Below the pieces are notes generated by a model. That model had not been told where the DNA came from and searched no databases. It was given only the letters and a program-made list of their open reading frames with translations. 64,000 nt of DNA from a virus. The stretch lies in IMG/VR virus record IMGVR_UViG_3300026544_000001, positions 60,677-124,676 of that record; one strand, 5' to 3'. Each line of letters starts with the position of its first letter. Position 1 is the first letter of the stretch. The position numbers and the translations under genes were made by a program. Positions 1 through 10,663 of this stretch are shown here, piece by piece.

Positions 1-201
1 CTTGCATTAACCAATGGCTGTATGGCTATGTTCAATGATACTGAAGCTGCGTTATTTGAGGATTTCCTCAGATCACAAGATAACTATTCATTTAGAGATA
101 TTACGTATGATAATGATGATATACTTGTAGCACTAGATAAGTGGTTATTAAATTTAACATTAGAACTAGATAACCCGGTTATAAATAGTTGTATTAAGTA
201 A
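1..201 (+). CDS. C-terminal end of an unrecognised protein (partial)
   Basis: Frame 1 is open from the window edge to a TAA at 199-201, giving 66 residues that begin LALTNGCMAMFND. The next gene, the giant fibre, starts 18 bases later behind an AAAAGG ribosome site. The TNGCM stretch faintly recalls the S-x-GC motif of L,D-transpeptidases, but there is too little sequence to support that. Given its position it is probably the last part of another virion or fibre protein. Confidence 0.6.
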   Translation, partial: LALTNGCMAMFNDTEAALFEDFLRSQDNYSFRDITYDNDDILVALDKWLLNLTLELDNPVINSCIK

Positions 202-219
202 TAGATAAAAGGTAAATAA

Positions 220-3200
220 ATGGCTGATAATTTTATAGATATATTAAAGGATATTAGAGGTACAGGTACAGACATAAATGCTGTGGGTAATGCTGACAGA
301 GCTGGGGAATTAGTTAGTCAAGATGGTGGTGGTATATGGCAAAGGTTTAAAGATAAAGAAGCAGCTGTAACTATAACACATGCTAATGTGGTTACAATGA
401 GTGAAACTGTTGCAACTACTCTATATGGTACTGAGGGAAATAACGGAGAACTTGCTAAGATAGCCACACAAGTAGCTGCAGTTAATGAGGTAAATGAAGT
501 ATTAGTAGCAGGAGACAATAATCTGTTTGATGACTTTAATACTAAGTATAGTACATTCACTAATGATGATCCGGATAACCCAGGGCTATATGAAAGACTA
601 GTTGAGTATACAGATGTGCTTACACATGATGGTGAAAATAAGAATATTAATCATTTAGATATAAGTGAGACTCCTGGTTCAGTTGTAGCTGTAGCTAGAG
701 ATTTAGAGGCTACTGATATAGATGGTACAGTTAGATCTGGTGATATGGCTGGGGTATCTTACATAGAGACTGTGTCTATTGATATGAATAGTGATTCTGG
801 TATGCTTCCTACTATAGCTAATGATATGCTAAGTACTGATAGTAAGATAGGTATTGTTAGTACTGATTTAAGTACTAATCATTATATAGAAGTAGTACAT
901 AATGATTTAACTAGCGTAGATGAAGATGGTGTAAATATTAGTAAGATAGTTAGTATAGGTACTAATATACAGAAAGGTAGTAGTTACTCTGAATTGTTAG
1001 CTACTGGTTCAGATTTACTATTAGGAGATACAAGCCATATAGTTACAGTTAGTAATGATATTGCAAATGTTGGTTATGTTAGTCAAGATTTACAAGGTAA
1101 GAAGTATGATGGTAGTGACTATGAAAGTAACATCGGAGAATCTAGAATAGAAGTACTTGGTAGCAACATACTTAAAGGTACTAATAGTGAAATGCTTATA
1201 GTTGGTGATGACTTACTTAAAGAAGAGAATAGTAACGTAGTTAAAGTATCTGATATAGTTGATGATGTTACAACAGTAGCTGGTAAAACTACAGAGATAA
1301 CTGACTTAAGTCAAAATATGTACAAGATTACTAGTATATATGAAGATTTAGAAGATACACTTAAAGTAGCTGATGAATTAGATGATGTTACTATAGTAGG
1401 TAAAGATTTAGATAATAGAGATGCTAATGGCGATGTATATGAGAATGGTGAAACTTCTAGAGTAATGACAGTTAGTAGAAACTTAGCTAAAAGTACTGAA
1501 AGTGAAGTATTACTAGTTGGTACAGATTTATATAAAGATACTGATAGTAGTATTAAAATAGTAAGTAATAATATAGATAATATAAATGCTGTTAAAGATG
1601 ATCTAGATAATGATGATAGTTATGTAGTAGCTGTTGGTACTGATTTAGTTAGTGATGAAAGTGAGATACGTAGATTATATACTATTAGTGATGAAGTAGT
1701 AGCTGTTAGTGGTAATAGTACTAATATCAATATAATATCAAATGACCTACAAGATAAAGATAAAGACGGTAATGATTATGAAGAAGGTACTAGTAGGATA
1801 AAAGTTGTAGGACTTAATATTAGTAAAACGGATAGCGAGACTATAGCAGTAGGTGAAGATTTACTTAGTACTACTAGTAAGATAGTTAGTGTATATACTA
1901 ATCAAGATAATATAATAAGTATAGCTGATAACTTGGCTAAAGGAGATGATAGTACTATATCAATAGTAGCTACTGACTTAAATAGAGATGATAGTAGAAT
2001 ATACCAAGTAGGTGTACATATTGATAATGTTATAGTAACTTCTGATAATATTGATTCTATTGTCTCTGTAGCTACAGATTTAGATTTAGGTGATGACTCA
2101 ACTGTTAAAGCGGTTAGTGATAATATGGAGAATGTTGTAAACGTTGGTCAAGATATTATTAGAGTTGAGAGAGTAGCACAATCTGCCGATAATGTTGATA
2201 ATGTATCTGATAATATAGGTAATGTTAATATTGTTGGAGATGACTTAGCACTAGGTAACGATAGTTTAATTAAACAAGCATCTGATGCTGTTGACGATTT
2301 ACAAGAAATTAAAGATAATATAGATGACATAACTACTATCGCTGATGATCTTAATAGCAAAGATGATGATGGTAATAGTACGAGTAAGATTATAACTGTA
2401 TCAGATAATATTACTAATGTAATAGCTGTAGGTAATAGTATTGGTAATATAGATACTGTTACTAAAGATCTTGATAAAATCAATAGAGTGTACGATAGTG
2501 TTGATAACGTTGATAGGGTAGAAGATAGTATAGCTAATATAGATAGAGTATATACTAGTGCCGATGCTATTGATAGAGTTAAGCTATCTGCTGATAATGT
2601 TGATACTATTGCTGAAGATATTGATAATATTGATGCAGTATCTGATAATGTAACTAAAATTAATACAGTAGCTGATGATATTACTAAAGTTGGTACTGTA
2701 GCAGATAGCATAGATAATGTTAACACTGTAAGTGATAACTTAGCTAAAGATGATAGCGAGATTAAATCTGTAGCTGGTAGTATAGATAGTGTAGAAGCTG
2801 TTGGTGCTAAGATAAGTCAAGTAAACACTGTAAGTGATAACTTAGATGATGGTGATGATAGCACTATAAAAATAGTTAGTGACAATATTACATATGTTCA
2901 AGATGTTAGCGCACATATGGATAATGTTAGAGACGTTAGTGATAGTACCGATAATATAGACAGTGTTGCAGCTGATGTTAACTTGGGAGATGATTCAACG
3001 ATTAAAATTACAGCTAATAATATTACTGATGTAAATACTGTAGGTACAAATATAGCTGATGTAAGTACAGTTAGCACAGATATAGCTAGTGTGAATACAA
3101 CTGCTACAGATATAGGGAGTATAAAAACTGTTGCTAGTAATTTAGATGATGGGGATACAAGTACGGTTAAGATAGTTAGTGATAATATCTCTAACGTTGA

Positions 3201-6200
3201 CTATGTAGGTGGAAGTATTGATAACGTAAATATTGTAGCTGAAAATGTTGATGATGGCGATACTAGTACTATTAAGATTACTGCTGATAATATTGGTAGT
3301 GTAGCTACTGTTGGAAGTGCTATAGACAATGTGAATACTGTAGCAGATAGAGATGCAGATATAGCTACAATTGCAGATGATCTAAATGCTGATACATCTA
3401 CAATAAAGACAGTATCTGATAATATAACTAATGTAAATTCTGTATCTGACATATCTTCAGATGTTAGTATAGTTGCTTCTAGAGATGCTGATATAGGTAC
3501 AGTAGCGGATGATGTAGAGCTAGGTGATGATAGTACAATTAAGATAGTAGCTGATAATATAGTAGATGTTCAGAATGCTGAAGAGAACGCCATACTAGCT
3601 AAAGGGTATGCTACTGCTGATGAAGATGTAGAAGTAGAAGATGGTACATACAGTGCTAAGAACTACAGCATAAAAGCAAATGCTAGTAAAGTAGCTAGTG
3701 CTAACAGCGAATCTATGTCAGCTGAGTGGGCAGATAAAGATGAAGATGTAGAGATAACCGATAATGCTGGTAAATATAGTGCTAAACATCATGCTATAAA
3801 AGCTGACGCTAGTGCAGTTGCTGCTAAAAGTAGTGAAGATACTACTAAGGATTACTTAGATCAAGTTAGCACTATTTATGATAACTTTGATGATAGATAC
3901 TTAGGAGCATTTGATACAGATCCTACTGAGGATAACGATGGTGATGCACTTGTAATGGGTATGATGTACTACAATACAGATGCTAAAGAGATTAGATTCT
4001 ATGACAGTGAGAATTGGGATAGACCAGAATTTAGTGCAAGTCAATCTGCATTAGCTGCTGCTGATAGTCAAGATGCTGCAAAGGTTAGTGAAGATAATGC
4101 TAAAATATCTGAGGACAATTCAGCTACAAGTGAGACCAATGCTAAGACTAGTGAGGACAACGCTAAGACATCTGAAGATAACTCAAAAGTTAGTGAAGAT
4201 AATGCTGCTGCTAGTGAAAGTAAAGCTAATGAATGGGCCGAGAAAGATGGTGAAGTAGAAAGTGGAAAATACAGTTCTAAACACTGGGCTGATGCTGCAA
4301 GTTCTTCAGCTAGTAGTGCCAAAGACAGTGAAGATGCTGCCAAAGTATCTGAAGATAACAGTAAAACATCTGAAGATAATGCCTTAAGTAGTGAGACTAA
4401 GGCAAGTAAATGGGCTTCAGAAGTTGAAGATACTGAAGTAGAAACTGATAAATACTCTGCTCTACACTATGCAGCCAAAGCTAGTGCTAGTGCTGATTCT
4501 GCAAATACAAGTGAAACTAATTCGTCTGCTAGCGAAACACTAGCCAATAAGTGGGCAGAAGAAGTAGAAGATACAGAAGTAGTTGACGGTAAGTACTCAG
4601 CGTTGCATCATGCTGCTAAAGCAGAATCAAGTGCTAGTGCAGCTAGTACTAGTGAGATTAATGCTAAAACTAGCGAAGATAATGCCAATGATAGTATGAA
4701 TACAGCTGTTAGTGCAAGAGATGAAGCTGTAGCTGTATACGATAACTTTGATGACAGGTATCTTGGAGCTAAAGATACAGCGCCAGATACAGATAATGAT
4801 GGAGATGATTTAATAACAGGTGCATTATATTTTGATACAGATGCAGGAGCTATGCAAGTATATGATGGTACTGATTGGACAGCAGCATATATCAGTGACG
4901 ATAAAATGTTAGATAAAACTAAAAACTTATCAGACTTAGATGATACCAGTATAGGTAGAACTAACTTAGGAGTTGAAATAGGTGTAGATGTATTAGCTTA
5001 TAGTGCTGATGTAGTTATAGATAGTGCTTATGTACATACAGATAATAACTATACTACAGAATATAAAGATAAGTTAGACGGTATTGCAGATAATGCAGAA
5101 GTTAATGTACAATCAGATTGGAATGTAACTGATGATACACTAGATACTTATATAGCTAATAAACCTAATGTTGTAGTACAAGAATCTATAATAGATGAAG
5201 ATGACATGGCTAGTGATAGTGATGTTAAGATTCCTACTCAACAATCAGTAAAGGCTTTTGCAAGTAATGCAGGAAACTTAACTAGTGGTGTTATAGATGA
5301 TGCAAGATTACCTGATGAAATAACTAGTAATACTAGCAGTGCATCTATATGGAAAACAGCTAGAAAAATAACATTAGAGGGTGATACAGACGGAGATGTT
5401 ACTATAGATGGATCTGCTGATGTTACACTAACAGTAACAGTAAAAGATGACAGCCATTCACACATCATAGATAACATAGATGGACTTGCAGATAGTTTAG
5501 ATAGTAAATTAGACGATAGTCAATTAGATACAACTAGTACACTTGGTACAGATGATACAAAGATACCTAGTCAAAAAGCTGTTAAAACTTATGTAGATAC
5601 TTCAGTTAGTGTAGATACTACAAACTTTGATGGTGTATTAGGGTCTAATGAAGATACTATACAAAAAGCATTTGATAAGTTAGATGATATTGTACTTACT
5701 AGTACTATGGAAGATCTAACTAATGTGAGTGTTACTGATATAACAGCTAGTCAAATACTAGCATGGGATAATGATAATACCGTATGGAAAAATATAGATA
5801 TACCAGAAAGTGGTGAATACAATGTTCAAGCAGATTGGAATGAAACAGATACTGCTGTAGATAGTTATATACTTAATAAGCCAGATGTTGTTACAGTAGA
5901 TAGAATATTAGATGAAGATGATATGGATAGTGACAGTAATACTAGTGTACCTACACAACAGTCTGTTCGTGCTTATGTTGAAGCTATGACTAGTCAGGCT
6001 GATGCTAATGCTAAACTTACTAAAGTATTTCAAGAAGTAGCTGCTGATGGGCAAACTGAATTTAAGTTTGCTTCAGATGAAATTAAGTACTTAGTAGATA
6101 GTATATCAGTATTTACAGATGGTGTGATATCTGATATAGCATACACTGCTGATGATGGTGTAAAAATAGTATTTGATCAAGGGTTAGAGGTAGATACGGA

Positions 6201-6357
6201 AGTTACTCTTATAGCTTATGGAGGAGCTGATGTATATACTAAGCAACAAATAGATACTAAGTTAGCATCACGTATAGTTGATTTAATACTGCATGGTGGA
6301 CATGCTGACACAACATATGATGATACTACAACAATAATAAATGGAGGAGCAGCATAA
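220..6357 (+). CDS. Giant tail fibre with a long V/I-D-N repeat shaft
   Basis: 2045 residues. After a short N-terminus come about 1,050 residues of a degenerate seven-residue repeat with the pattern V/I-x-x-V/I and frequent D-N-I, typical of long phage fibre shafts and compatible with a trimeric coiled coil. Residues from about 1125 on have SEDNAKTSEDN-type Ala/Ser repeats broken by two copies of an FDDRYLGA...DNDGD module. The C-terminal third carries common fibre motifs (YKDKLDGIADNAEVN, three copies of a P-T/S-Q-Q/K-S/A-V-K/R element). It probably forms an extended host-contacting fibre. Its stop overlaps the start of the next gene (TAATG), so the two are translationally coupled. The fibre role is a family-level inference; the receptor is unknown. 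Confidence 0.85.
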   Translation: MADNFIDILKDIRGTGTDINAVGNADRAGELVSQDGGGIWQRFKDKEAAVTITHANVVTMSETVATTLYGTEGNNGELAKIATQVAAVNEVNEVLVAGDNNLFDDFNTKYSTFTNDDPDNPGLYERLVEYTDVLTHDGENKNINHLDISETPGSVVAVARDLEATDIDGTVRSGDMAGVSYIETVSIDMNSDSGMLPTIANDMLSTDSKIGIVSTDLSTNHYIEVVHNDLTSVDEDGVNISKIVSIGTNIQKGSSYSELLATGSDLLLGDTSHIVTVSNDIANVGYVSQDLQGKKYDGSDYESNIGESRIEVLGSNILKGTNSEMLIVGDDLLKEENSNVVKVSDIVDDVTTVAGKTTEITDLSQNMYKITSIYEDLEDTLKVADELDDVTIVGKDLDNRDANGDVYENGETSRVMTVSRNLAKSTESEVLLVGTDLYKDTDSSIKIVSNNIDNINAVKDDLDNDDSYVVAVGTDLVSDESEIRRLYTISDEVVAVSGNSTNINIISNDLQDKDKDGNDYEEGTSRIKVVGLNISKTDSETIAVGEDLLSTTSKIVSVYTNQDNIISIADNLAKGDDSTISIVATDLNRDDSRIYQVGVHIDNVIVTSDNIDSIVSVATDLDLGDDSTVKAVSDNMENVVNVGQDIIRVERVAQSADNVDNVSDNIGNVNIVGDDLALGNDSLIKQASDAVDDLQEIKDNIDDITTIADDLNSKDDDGNSTSKIITVSDNITNVIAVGNSIGNIDTVTKDLDKINRVYDSVDNVDRVEDSIANIDRVYTSADAIDRVKLSADNVDTIAEDIDNIDAVSDNVTKINTVADDITKVGTVADSIDNVNTVSDNLAKDDSEIKSVAGSIDSVEAVGAKISQVNTVSDNLDDGDDSTIKIVSDNITYVQDVSAHMDNVRDVSDSTDNIDSVAADVNLGDDSTIKITANNITDVNTVGTNIADVSTVSTDIASVNTTATDIGSIKTVASNLDDGDTSTVKIVSDNISNVDYVGGSIDNVNIVAENVDDGDTSTIKITADNIGSVATVGSAIDNVNTVADRDADIATIADDLNADTSTIKTVSDNITNVNSVSDISSDVSIVASRDADIGTVADDVELGDDSTIKIVADNIVDVQNAEENAILAKGYATADEDVEVEDGTYSAKNYSIKANASKVASANSESMSAEWADKDEDVEITDNAGKYSAKHHAIKADASAVAAKSSEDTTKDYLDQVSTIYDNFDDRYLGAFDTDPTEDNDGDALVMGMMYYNTDAKEIRFYDSENWDRPEFSASQSALAAADSQDAAKVSEDNAKISEDNSATSETNAKTSEDNAKTSEDNSKVSEDNAAASESKANEWAEKDGEVESGKYSSKHWADAASSSASSAKDSEDAAKVSEDNSKTSEDNALSSETKASKWASEVEDTEVETDKYSALHYAAKASASADSANTSETNSSASETLANKWAEEVEDTEVVDGKYSALHHAAKAESSASAASTSEINAKTSEDNANDSMNTAVSARDEAVAVYDNFDDRYLGAKDTAPDTDNDGDDLITGALYFDTDAGAMQVYDGTDWTAAYISDDKMLDKTKNLSDLDDTSIGRTNLGVEIGVDVLAYSADVVIDSAYVHTDNNYTTEYKDKLDGIADNAEVNVQSDWNVTDDTLDTYIANKPNVVVQESIIDEDDMASDSDVKIPTQQSVKAFASNAGNLTSGVIDDARLPDEITSNTSSASIWKTARKITLEGDTDGDVTIDGSADVTLTVTVKDDSHSHIIDNIDGLADSLDSKLDDSQLDTTSTLGTDDTKIPSQKAVKTYVDTSVSVDTTNFDGVLGSNEDTIQKAFDKLDDIVLTSTMEDLTNVSVTDITASQILAWDNDNTVWKNIDIPESGEYNVQADWNETDTAVDSYILNKPDVVTVDRILDEDDMDSDSNTSVPTQQSVRAYVEAMTSQADANAKLTKVFQEVAADGQTEFKFASDEIKYLVDSISVFTDGVISDIAYTADDGVKIVFDQGLEVDTEVTLIAYGGADVYTKQQIDTKLASRIVDLILHGGHADTTYDDTTTIINGGAA

Positions 6358-6833
6358 TGGCTACTAAAATACAATTACGAAATGATACATCTGTTAATTG
6401 GGCAGATGTAAATCCTACCTTAGCCAGTGGAGAGCATGGGTATGAAACTGATACGGGCAAACAAAAAATAGGTGATGGTACTACTGCATGGGTTGATCTA
6501 CCGTATAAAATAGTAGGTGAAGCTAATACATTCACAGCTAGTCAAAGAGGAGCTATAACATCTTTAGCAGATGATACAGTAGCTTGGGATTTTAGAACAA
6601 CTAATAATTACAGTGTTAGTTTAACTGCTGATGCTGATATAACACTAGCTACTGATGGTGCTTTAGGTTGTACTGGTCAAGGTGGTATGTTTACTGTGAC
6701 TACAGCTGAGCACATAACTGGATGGAGTGCTGAGTTTAAATGGAAAACTGAACCAACTGACTTAAGTGGTGTTGAGAGATTTGCTTATTTTGTAGAAGCT
6801 GAAGATACAATAGCTATTGGTAGGATTCAATAA
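6357..6833 (+). CDS. Fibre-associated protein with Mtd-N/hyaluronidase-type N-terminus
   Basis: 158 residues. The first 50 or so match the N-terminal repeat found in many phage fibres and in major tropism determinants: IQLRNDT, then W..VNP.L..GEHGYETDTGK and KIGDGTTAW..LPY. The remainder is a small beta-rich domain with no clear relative. Start and stop both overlap the neighbours through TAATG, placing it in one translational unit with the giant fibre and the LamG protein. It probably caps or links fibre parts. Confidence 0.75.
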   Translation: MATKIQLRNDTSVNWADVNPTLASGEHGYETDTGKQKIGDGTTAWVDLPYKIVGEANTFTASQRGAITSLADDTVAWDFRTTNNYSVSLTADADITLATDGALGCTGQGGMFTVTTAEHITGWSAEFKWKTEPTDLSGVERFAYFVEAEDTIAIGRIQ

Positions 6834-9800
6834 TGAGTATAGTTAACGGTATGGGTGGTATGTTTGGAGGGTGTACATTTCGCCCTCAGTTAGGATGTAC
6901 AACTACAAGTATAGTAGATAATACTGATCCATTTGGTGATGGTAGTTTAATAGCTAAGTATCTATTAGATGGAGATGCTACTGATTTGTGTGGTAATTAT
7001 GATAGCGATAGTGAAAATTATAGCACCTATTTAAGTGGGGTGTATAATGATTGTATTGCATTTACTGATAAAACTGGGTATGTAAATGTTCCTAATATAG
7101 GTCCTATATGTGACTATTCAAAATCGTGGACTGTTAGTTTTGCGTGGAAATGGGATGGCGAACAGCCTAATAGTAAATATTGGTTTCTTATCCACATAAA
7201 TGATTTAGCTATAGAATGGGCTAATAATGCTAACGACGGTGAGATATATTTTGCGTTACTAAACGGTGGTACAGGTGATGTTATAGATAGACGCTTTGAT
7301 GATGATACATTATTCACTGATAACAACTGGCATCATACAGTAATAGTACATAAAGAAGGTGTAGATGATTTATTTATTACTATAGATGGTGGTGTATTAA
7401 CTGAAGAGGATGCTGGATTACACGATAATGGTACATTTTATCGTACCGATAATATGAGGATAGGTAATACCGCAGATGATGAGGATAAAGTGAGTGATAG
7501 TGGTCTCATAGATCAAGTTGAAATATACAACAGAGCATTAAATCCTCAAGAAGTACAAATGCTATATACTCAAAGTAAATACATAGCTGATCCAACACAA
7601 TCAATACCAGGTTTAGTAGCACATTACCCATTAGATGGTACAGCAGAGGATATACAAGGATATGGAGCTAATGAAAGTGGTGTGGAGTACAATGGAGTAG
7701 CATTTGTAGATGAGACTAAGTTTGGCGGTAGTAAGGTAGCTGTGTTTGATGGTAGTGATGATTATGTGAAGATCCCTATAATTGGCTTATCACCAAGTAA
7801 TTACACAATGACAGCTTGGGTAAAAACCACAGGTAGTGGTATATTTACGTCTATGTTATCTGATTCTTTTTGTTACGCTCAAGTAAATGATGATGGTTAT
7901 TTAAGATCTTATGACCTAAATGAGGAAGTTATAGGAAGCACTATAGTAAATGATGGAAAATGGCATTTCCTTACTGTTGTTAAAGATAACGGAGTGCAAT
8001 CTGTGTGGGTGGATAGTATAAAAGAAGCTGAAAAAGATAATGGAGATAATGGGGATAGTGGAGATAGAATAACATGTATAGGTTGTTATAATACTGAAAG
8101 TTCTTTTTTATCTGGTTTTATAGCAAGAGTTGGTTTTTATAATAAAGCTTTATCAGATAGTGAAATAACTGACCTATACAATCAAGAGAACGAAACAACT
8201 GATGGGTTGATTGCATATTACCCACTAGATGGTGATGCAAGTGATTATAGTACAAGTAACAATGCTGTATTGGATGGTACAATAAATGGTGATGTAAGCT
8301 TTGCTAATGATGATGACTATGGAGATAGTGTAGCATCATTTGATGGTGATGGGGATTATGTTAGTACTCAAATAGTACCTGCAGGAGGAGATAAAACATT
8401 ATCGTGTTGGTTCAATATGAATGGAACTTCTGATACTCAAGGATTGATATCGTTTCCTACAACTGCTAACGAGTATCAAGGAACATCATTAATAATTGAT
8501 GGGGATAAATTAGAGGTTAGTGGTAGAAATGGAGATGGTGCTTTTAAGTCAACTTCAGTTGATTTTACTACCACAAATGAATGGCATCATGCAGTTGGTG
8601 TATTGTCAGGTGCAGTATTAACACTATACTTAGATGGTGAGGATGTTGCTACACTAGATATGACTGATGTATCTGATGATAAAGATGGGGTTGTTATAGG
8701 GTGTGTAAATGGAGATTCTGTAAGTTATTATACAAACGGCTCAATAGCCAATGTCCAAATATTCAACAGAGCATTAACAAGTGATGAAGTTAATAAACTA
8801 TATAATAAAGAAACAATAACATCAGGATTAATAGCTCATTATCCATTAGCTGAAGATGCAACTAATAAAGCAGGATATTATGGAACTGAGAATGGTGGAT
8901 TGATCTATAGTGAACAATATGGTGATAGTGTTGGAAGCTTTGATGGTGTTGATGACTATATAGAGACTACTGAAATGTCATTAGCTTCAGAGTTCACTGT
9001 TACTGGTTGGGTTAAGGTTATTGACTTAGATAGTGATGAAGACGTGGTTATCGCTATAAATTGGAATGCAGATGCAAGTACGAGATTTGGTATAAAGAGT
9101 GATTCTGACGACGATACATCATTATCTATACAATGTGGTGATGATGATGCTTGGCATAGTATACCTGGTGCTATTGATAATACTTGGATGTTTATATCAG
9201 TTACGTATGATGGTACTGATACAGTATCAAAAGTATATGGCGAAACTGAAGTTGCATTTACTACGAATGTAACATTAGATAATAGTAAAGTGTGTATAGG
9301 TAATTTCAATTCTGATTCTAGTGGATATTTCAATGGAAATGTAGCCAATGTTAGAATATACGACAAAGCACTAACAGCAGAACAAATAACAGACTTATAC
9401 AATAAGAAAGATGTAACTGATGGATTAGTAGCTCACTATCCATTGACTAAAGAATGGAGAGCTAGTGATAGATGGGTTGCATATAATGGTACTGAAGTTA
9501 GTAATGTTTATGAAGAAGACTCTATTAGTGTAGTGTCTAAATTTCCATCAGATGTAAATTCAAGAATAGCGCTTAATCAAAAATTCAATAAAACATATAC
9601 TTATGGGTTTTGGATTAAAATGCCAACAGATGATACTACTTTTGTACCTTTGTCTGTATATGAAGGTGATGATGCTAGAGGGTATTTCAACTTAAATAGA
9701 GATGATGAACAAGGTTCAATTATAACTGCTTATAATGATGGTAGTTGGACCATATCAGATAAACTTACAGGTGCATATACCGATATAAAAGAATGGACTT

Positions 9801-10663
9801 ATCTAGTATTTGTGTGTAAAACAGATAATGTAGATGTATATGCAGATGGAATATATACAGGTAATATAACATCATTACCTATTGAAGAAAGGGATTTATA
9901 TATAATGGGTGGTGGCCCTAGTAATGATAGTTCTGATGATGATGTTTATATCAAAAATGTACGAATCTACAACAGAGCTTTAACAGAAGATGAAATATCT
10001 ACTATATACAACTACGAGAAAGTAACTAGAAATATAGTAGTAGATAGAGGATTGGTAGCTTATTATCCGCTAAAAGATAACAGTAATGATCATTGGGTTA
10101 ATCAGTTAGATGGAACTGATAATGGTGATGTAAGTTATGATGGAGTTAGTGCTAGTTTTGATGGAGATGGTGATTATATAAAACTCCCTAATATCACACA
10201 GGATACCAGTAGAAGTATGTGCTGTTGGTTAAAAACTGTAGATACTAATACCCATTATTTTATAACAAATAAAGATAACTCAAGCACTAGTGATGATATA
10301 GGAGAGTCTATACAGATGTCTGGAGATAATTTAGTTGCTAGTGCTAGATGGGCTGTTCAAGGAGAATCTGCTACTATTGATTCAGGTATCTCACCAGCAT
10401 CAGATATTTGGTATTTTGCTTGTGTGGTTGTAGACGCTGATGCTTCAACAATGACATTTTATGTTGGTGATACTTATTCAGATACTGCGGATGTAACTTT
10501 TAAAGCTACAGATGAAGACAAATGTATGATAGGTGCTATAGATGACAGTGGTGCTACAGGTTTCGCTAACGGAAAGATATCAAACGTACGTATTTACAAT
10601 AGAGTACTAAGTCCAGAAGAAATTACAACAATATACAATACAGAAAAGGGAGAATTTGAATAA
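6833..10663 (+). CDS. Adhesin with six tandem LamG/concanavalin-like domains
   Basis: 1276 residues. Six repeats of about 200 residues begin near residues 38, 260, 458, 665, 863 and 1073. Each opens with GL-I/V-A-H/Y-YPLDG-like sequence and closes with a motif such as IYNRALT..EI..LYN. This is the signature of LamG-like (concanavalin fold) jelly-roll domains used for carbohydrate or protein binding. No catalytic glycosidase motif is visible. It lies between the Mtd-N-like protein and a DUF4376-like protein with TAATG overlaps on both sides. The likely role is a multivalent receptor-binding or decoration protein. Confidence 0.85.
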   Translation: MSIVNGMGGMFGGCTFRPQLGCTTTSIVDNTDPFGDGSLIAKYLLDGDATDLCGNYDSDSENYSTYLSGVYNDCIAFTDKTGYVNVPNIGPICDYSKSWTVSFAWKWDGEQPNSKYWFLIHINDLAIEWANNANDGEIYFALLNGGTGDVIDRRFDDDTLFTDNNWHHTVIVHKEGVDDLFITIDGGVLTEEDAGLHDNGTFYRTDNMRIGNTADDEDKVSDSGLIDQVEIYNRALNPQEVQMLYTQSKYIADPTQSIPGLVAHYPLDGTAEDIQGYGANESGVEYNGVAFVDETKFGGSKVAVFDGSDDYVKIPIIGLSPSNYTMTAWVKTTGSGIFTSMLSDSFCYAQVNDDGYLRSYDLNEEVIGSTIVNDGKWHFLTVVKDNGVQSVWVDSIKEAEKDNGDNGDSGDRITCIGCYNTESSFLSGFIARVGFYNKALSDSEITDLYNQENETTDGLIAYYPLDGDASDYSTSNNAVLDGTINGDVSFANDDDYGDSVASFDGDGDYVSTQIVPAGGDKTLSCWFNMNGTSDTQGLISFPTTANEYQGTSLIIDGDKLEVSGRNGDGAFKSTSVDFTTTNEWHHAVGVLSGAVLTLYLDGEDVATLDMTDVSDDKDGVVIGCVNGDSVSYYTNGSIANVQIFNRALTSDEVNKLYNKETITSGLIAHYPLAEDATNKAGYYGTENGGLIYSEQYGDSVGSFDGVDDYIETTEMSLASEFTVTGWVKVIDLDSDEDVVIAINWNADASTRFGIKSDSDDDTSLSIQCGDDDAWHSIPGAIDNTWMFISVTYDGTDTVSKVYGETEVAFTTNVTLDNSKVCIGNFNSDSSGYFNGNVANVRIYDKALTAEQITDLYNKKDVTDGLVAHYPLTKEWRASDRWVAYNGTEVSNVYEEDSISVVSKFPSDVNSRIALNQKFNKTYTYGFWIKMPTDDTTFVPLSVYEGDDARGYFNLNRDDEQGSIITAYNDGSWTISDKLTGAYTDIKEWTYLVFVCKTDNVDVYADGIYTGNITSLPIEERDLYIMGGGPSNDSSDDDVYIKNVRIYNRALTEDEISTIYNYEKVTRNIVVDRGLVAYYPLKDNSNDHWVNQLDGTDNGDVSYDGVSASFDGDGDYIKLPNITQDTSRSMCCWLKTVDTNTHYFITNKDNSSTSDDIGESIQMSGDNLVASARWAVQGESATIDSGISPASDIWYFACVVVDADASTMTFYVGDTYSDTADVTFKATDEDKCMIGAIDDSGATGFANGKISNVRIYNRVLSPEEITTIYNTEKGEFE

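Noticed and set aside
1-201. L,D-transpeptidase C-terminus
   Set aside because: Only a short TNGCM-like stretch matches, with no upstream His motif in the window.
2148-2726. Long open frames on the - strand opposite the fibre genes (also near 34600-35157 and 47705-48142)
   Set aside because: They lie wholly antisense to well-supported genes, have low-complexity Ser/Leu-rich products that mirror the repeats on the other strand, and lack ribosome sites.
400-3560. CRISPR-like array, because of the many short repeats
   Set aside because: The repeats are degenerate, lack fixed spacer lengths and translate into one continuous heptad-like protein.
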